A stretch of DNA of 33,627 nucleotides, from positions 1 through 33,627 of the forward strand of contig JASJAR010000048.1 of NCBI GenBank assembly GCA_030066905.1. Direction: 5' to 3'. Source of the DNA: Paracoccaceae bacterium (GTDB lineage: Bacteria > Pseudomonadota > Alphaproteobacteria > Rhodobacterales > Rhodobacteraceae). The notes beneath the pieces are model-generated. The model worked only from the letters and a program-made list of their open reading frames with translations, was not told where the DNA came from and searched no databases. Positions 32,241 to 33,627 of this stretch are shown piece by piece (within the stretch, counting starts at the first letter, position 1; every line of letters starts with the position of its first letter). Position numbers and translations under genes: made by a program.

Positions 32241-33251
32241 ATGATGAGAGGACTTGTTTTGGCGGGTGCCGGGGCGATCTTGCTCGCGGGCCAGTCGGCT
32301 GTGGCGGAAGAACTGTCCGTGGCGACTTTCGTGCCGCCGACGCACGAATCCAACGTCGGCGCGTTTGCTTGGTTCGCCGAGGAAATCGAGGCGCGGTCTG
32401 GCGGCACGCTGACAATGAAGCTCTATCCAGCCGGTCAGCTCGGCTCGGGGCCGGTGCAGCAGTACAAACGCGCCGTGGAAGGGGTCGGTGATATCACCTT
32501 CGGCATCGCGGCCCTGACGCCGACCCTCTTTCCGAAGACCATGCTGGCGATTCTGCCCGGTGCGGCAACTTCGACCGAGGACTCGACCCGCCGCCTGTGG
32601 GCTGTCTACGACGAGTATCTGGCCGACGAATGGTCCGACGTGAAGGTCTTGGCCCTCGGGTCGGCCGCCGGCAGTCTGATGATCGGCAATCGCGATGTGT
32701 CCACGTTCGACGGTCTGCAAGGCGCCAAGATCGTCCCGTTCTCCTCAACCACGATCCCGCTGATGCAGAGCATGGGCGCAGTGCCTGTCGCCCTGCCGGT
32801 CGATGAGCATTACACCGGCCTCAGCACCGGCCTGATCGATGCGGTCATCACAACGGTGAATAATCTGATGCCGCCCTGGAACCTCGACGATGTCGTCGAC
32901 TACGCGGTTTACAACACTCCGGCCACGCACCAGATTGCCTTCATCGTGATGAACAAGGAGCGCTACGAGGGTCTCTCCGACGAGCACCGCACGATCATTG
33001 ATGACATAGCGGGCCTGCCGTTCTCGCTGGAACTCGCCGCCTCGTTCCAGCACGCCGACGATGTGGCCTATGCCTGGATCGAAGAACAGCTCGCCTCGGG
33101 TGAGATGAAGTTCGAGTGGATCGAGGTGTCCGACGAAGAGCGCGCCAAGATGGAAGACGCGCTGTTGGACGGGATGGAGGCAATCTACAAGGAGTACGCA
33201 GATCGGGGCATCGACAACGCCCAAGAGATCTACGAAGCCCTGAACCGGTAG
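32241..33251 (+). CDS. TRAP transporter substrate-binding protein (DctP/TAXI-like, DctP family)
   Basis: This periplasmic TRAP binding protein of about 336 residues starts with a signal peptide (MMRGLVLAGAGAILLAGQ, cleavage at AVA-EE). The mature protein starts LSVATFVPPTHESNVG and includes IEARSGGTLTMKLYPAGQLG, the DctP motif. The region TGLIDAVITTVNNLMPPWN contains the usual ligand-gating helix. The ATG at 32232 is only one base from GGGAGGA (32224-32230), so the ATG at 32241 (or 32244) is preferred; GTG 32235 is also possible. It precedes the DctQ gene after a hairpin. It sits in an aromatic-acid catabolic locus and shares its promoter type with the maleylacetate reductase operon, so an aromatic or related carboxylate is the likely ligand. 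Confidence 0.92.
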   Translation: MMRGLVLAGAGAILLAGQSAVAEELSVATFVPPTHESNVGAFAWFAEEIEARSGGTLTMKLYPAGQLGSGPVQQYKRAVEGVGDITFGIAALTPTLFPKTMLAILPGAATSTEDSTRRLWAVYDEYLADEWSDVKVLALGSAAGSLMIGNRDVSTFDGLQGAKIVPFSSTTIPLMQSMGAVPVALPVDEHYTGLSTGLIDAVITTVNNLMPPWNLDDVVDYAVYNTPATHQIAFIVMNKERYEGLSDEHRTIIDDIAGLPFSLELAASFQHADDVAYAWIEEQLASGEMKFEWIEVSDEERAKMEDALLDGMEAIYKEYADRGIDNAQEIYEALNR

Positions 33252-33268
33252 ACGGACGGTCGCGCTGT

Positions 33269-33290
33269 ACCCGGCCGACGCTGGCCGGGT
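33269..33290 (+). terminator. Attenuator-like hairpin between dctP and dctQ
   Basis: ACCCGGCC (33269-33276) and GGCCGGGT (33283-33290) form a perfect 8-bp stem with a 6-base loop, 17 bp after the dctP stop. No T run follows, so partial termination or mRNA 3'-end protection is likely. This would let the binding protein be made in excess over the membrane subunits, a common TRAP arrangement. Confidence 0.6.
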
Positions 33291-33429
33291 GCAGCCTCGG
33301 GGCCTCGGGCGCTGATCAAACGACGATCGCCGGCCCCCTGCGGCGCGGCATCACCTACTGAAATCTCGACGATCCGGAGGGCGACGGCCCGCTTCCGGGC
33401 TCCCCTTACCCTGGATCCAGGCGCACCTC

Positions 33430-33627
33430 ATGGAAGACGAAGAAGAAAAAGCTCCGATTGAGAATCTTGTCGCGGTGCTTGACCGCGTTTTGATGTGGGT
33501 CTCGCTTGTGGGCGGGGGGCTTGGGCTGGGAAGCCTTGTGGTTTTGTCGGTGTTCAACGTGCTGATCATGCGCAAGGCGCTGAACAATCCGATCATCGGG
33601 GCCGAGGATGTCATGGTGATCCTGCTG
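33430..33627 (+). CDS. TRAP transporter small membrane subunit DctQ (partial, runs off the window)
   Basis: The first 66 codons are present: an acidic N-terminus (MEDEEEKAPIENLVAVLDRV), then the first membrane helix (LMWVSLVGGGLGLGSLVVLS) and the start of the region before helix 2 (PIIGAEDVMVILL). The family's conserved G-A-E-D position, usually near an Arg/Glu before the second helix, is visible. DctQ is the four-helix subunit linking the binding protein to the large permease DctM, which should follow beyond the window. The start is an ATG at 33430 without a strong ribosome site. Confidence 0.85.
   Translation, partial: MEDEEEKAPIENLVAVLDRVLMWVSLVGGGLGLGSLVVLSVFNVLIMRKALNNPIIGAEDVMVILL

Noticed and set aside
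31898..32491. 197-codon plus-strand open frame across the TRAP leader into dctP
   Set aside because: No ribosome site and no family features; it runs out of frame into dctP. The region is better read as promoter and leader.
1..33627. CRISPR array, tRNA or rRNA genes
   Set aside because: No regularly spaced repeat family, tRNA cloverleaf or rRNA-like sequence was seen on either strand.

Overview
The window is GC-rich, densely packed DNA from an alphaproteobacterium. The Rhodobacterales (Rhodobacteraceae) are the best guess, because of the TRAP transporter, the AbrB-type permease, the fused ArsR-ArsC, the BtaA-like DUF3419 protein and the style of the LysR and dioxygenase genes. Many genes overlap by 4 nt (ATGA, GTGA or TTGA) and GTG or TTG starts are common. 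No tRNA, rRNA, CRISPR array or intact insertion sequence was seen.

Layout. (a) 1-3294, minus strand: the 5' part of a YejA-type peptide-binding protein, an AbrB-family permease, and an FAH-family hydrolase plus SDR pair resembling the non-phosphorylating L-fucose-type route. Divergent from these (3386-4765, plus) are a FucU/RbsD mutarotase and a ribokinase-like kinase. (b) 4833-8400, plus: an arsenate-resistance operon consisting of an ArsR-ArsC fusion, a GAPDH paralogue, a small nuclease-like protein of unknown role, and ArsJ. (c) 8459-10443, minus: a decayed patch. A family 5 solute-binding protein has lost its N-terminus and carries an in-frame amber codon. It abuts a MalT-like regulator fragment across a short inverted-repeat scar. 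(d) 10648-19856, minus: seven genes, every junction overlapping by 4-8 nt, in transcription order HMG-CoA reductase, UbiA prenyltransferase, PEP-synthase-like phosphotransferase, DUF3419/BtaA-like SAM enzyme, phytol/dolichol-kinase-like membrane protein, GNAT-like protein, AMP-dependent acyl ligase. I know of no described pathway with this set; it is the best candidate for a new system and looks like prenyl-lipid biosynthesis. (e) 20138-25770, plus: a surface autotransporter, then a membrane-fusion protein, ABC ATPase and ABC-2 permease. (f) 26060-33627: an aromatic catabolic locus. It holds an intradiol dioxygenase, a maleylacetate reductase / CMD-like / peroxiredoxin operon, a LysR regulator, an MBL-fold hydrolase and the start of a DctPQ TRAP transporter.

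How parts work together. In (b), arsenate would either be reduced by ArsC or converted by the GAPDH to 1-arseno-3-phosphoglycerate and exported by ArsJ. In (f), an about 66-bp promoter/operator block occurs twice, once upstream of the maleylacetate reductase operon (minus strand) and once upstream of the TRAP operon (plus strand). It keeps the same spacing between operator, -35 and -10, so the adjacent LysR protein probably co-controls uptake and breakdown of a hydroxyquinol-type substrate. In (d), the prenyltransferase, the lipid-kinase-like protein, the aminocarboxypropyl-transferase-like enzyme and the acyl-activating enzyme could together build a modified isoprenoid lipid; that is inference only.
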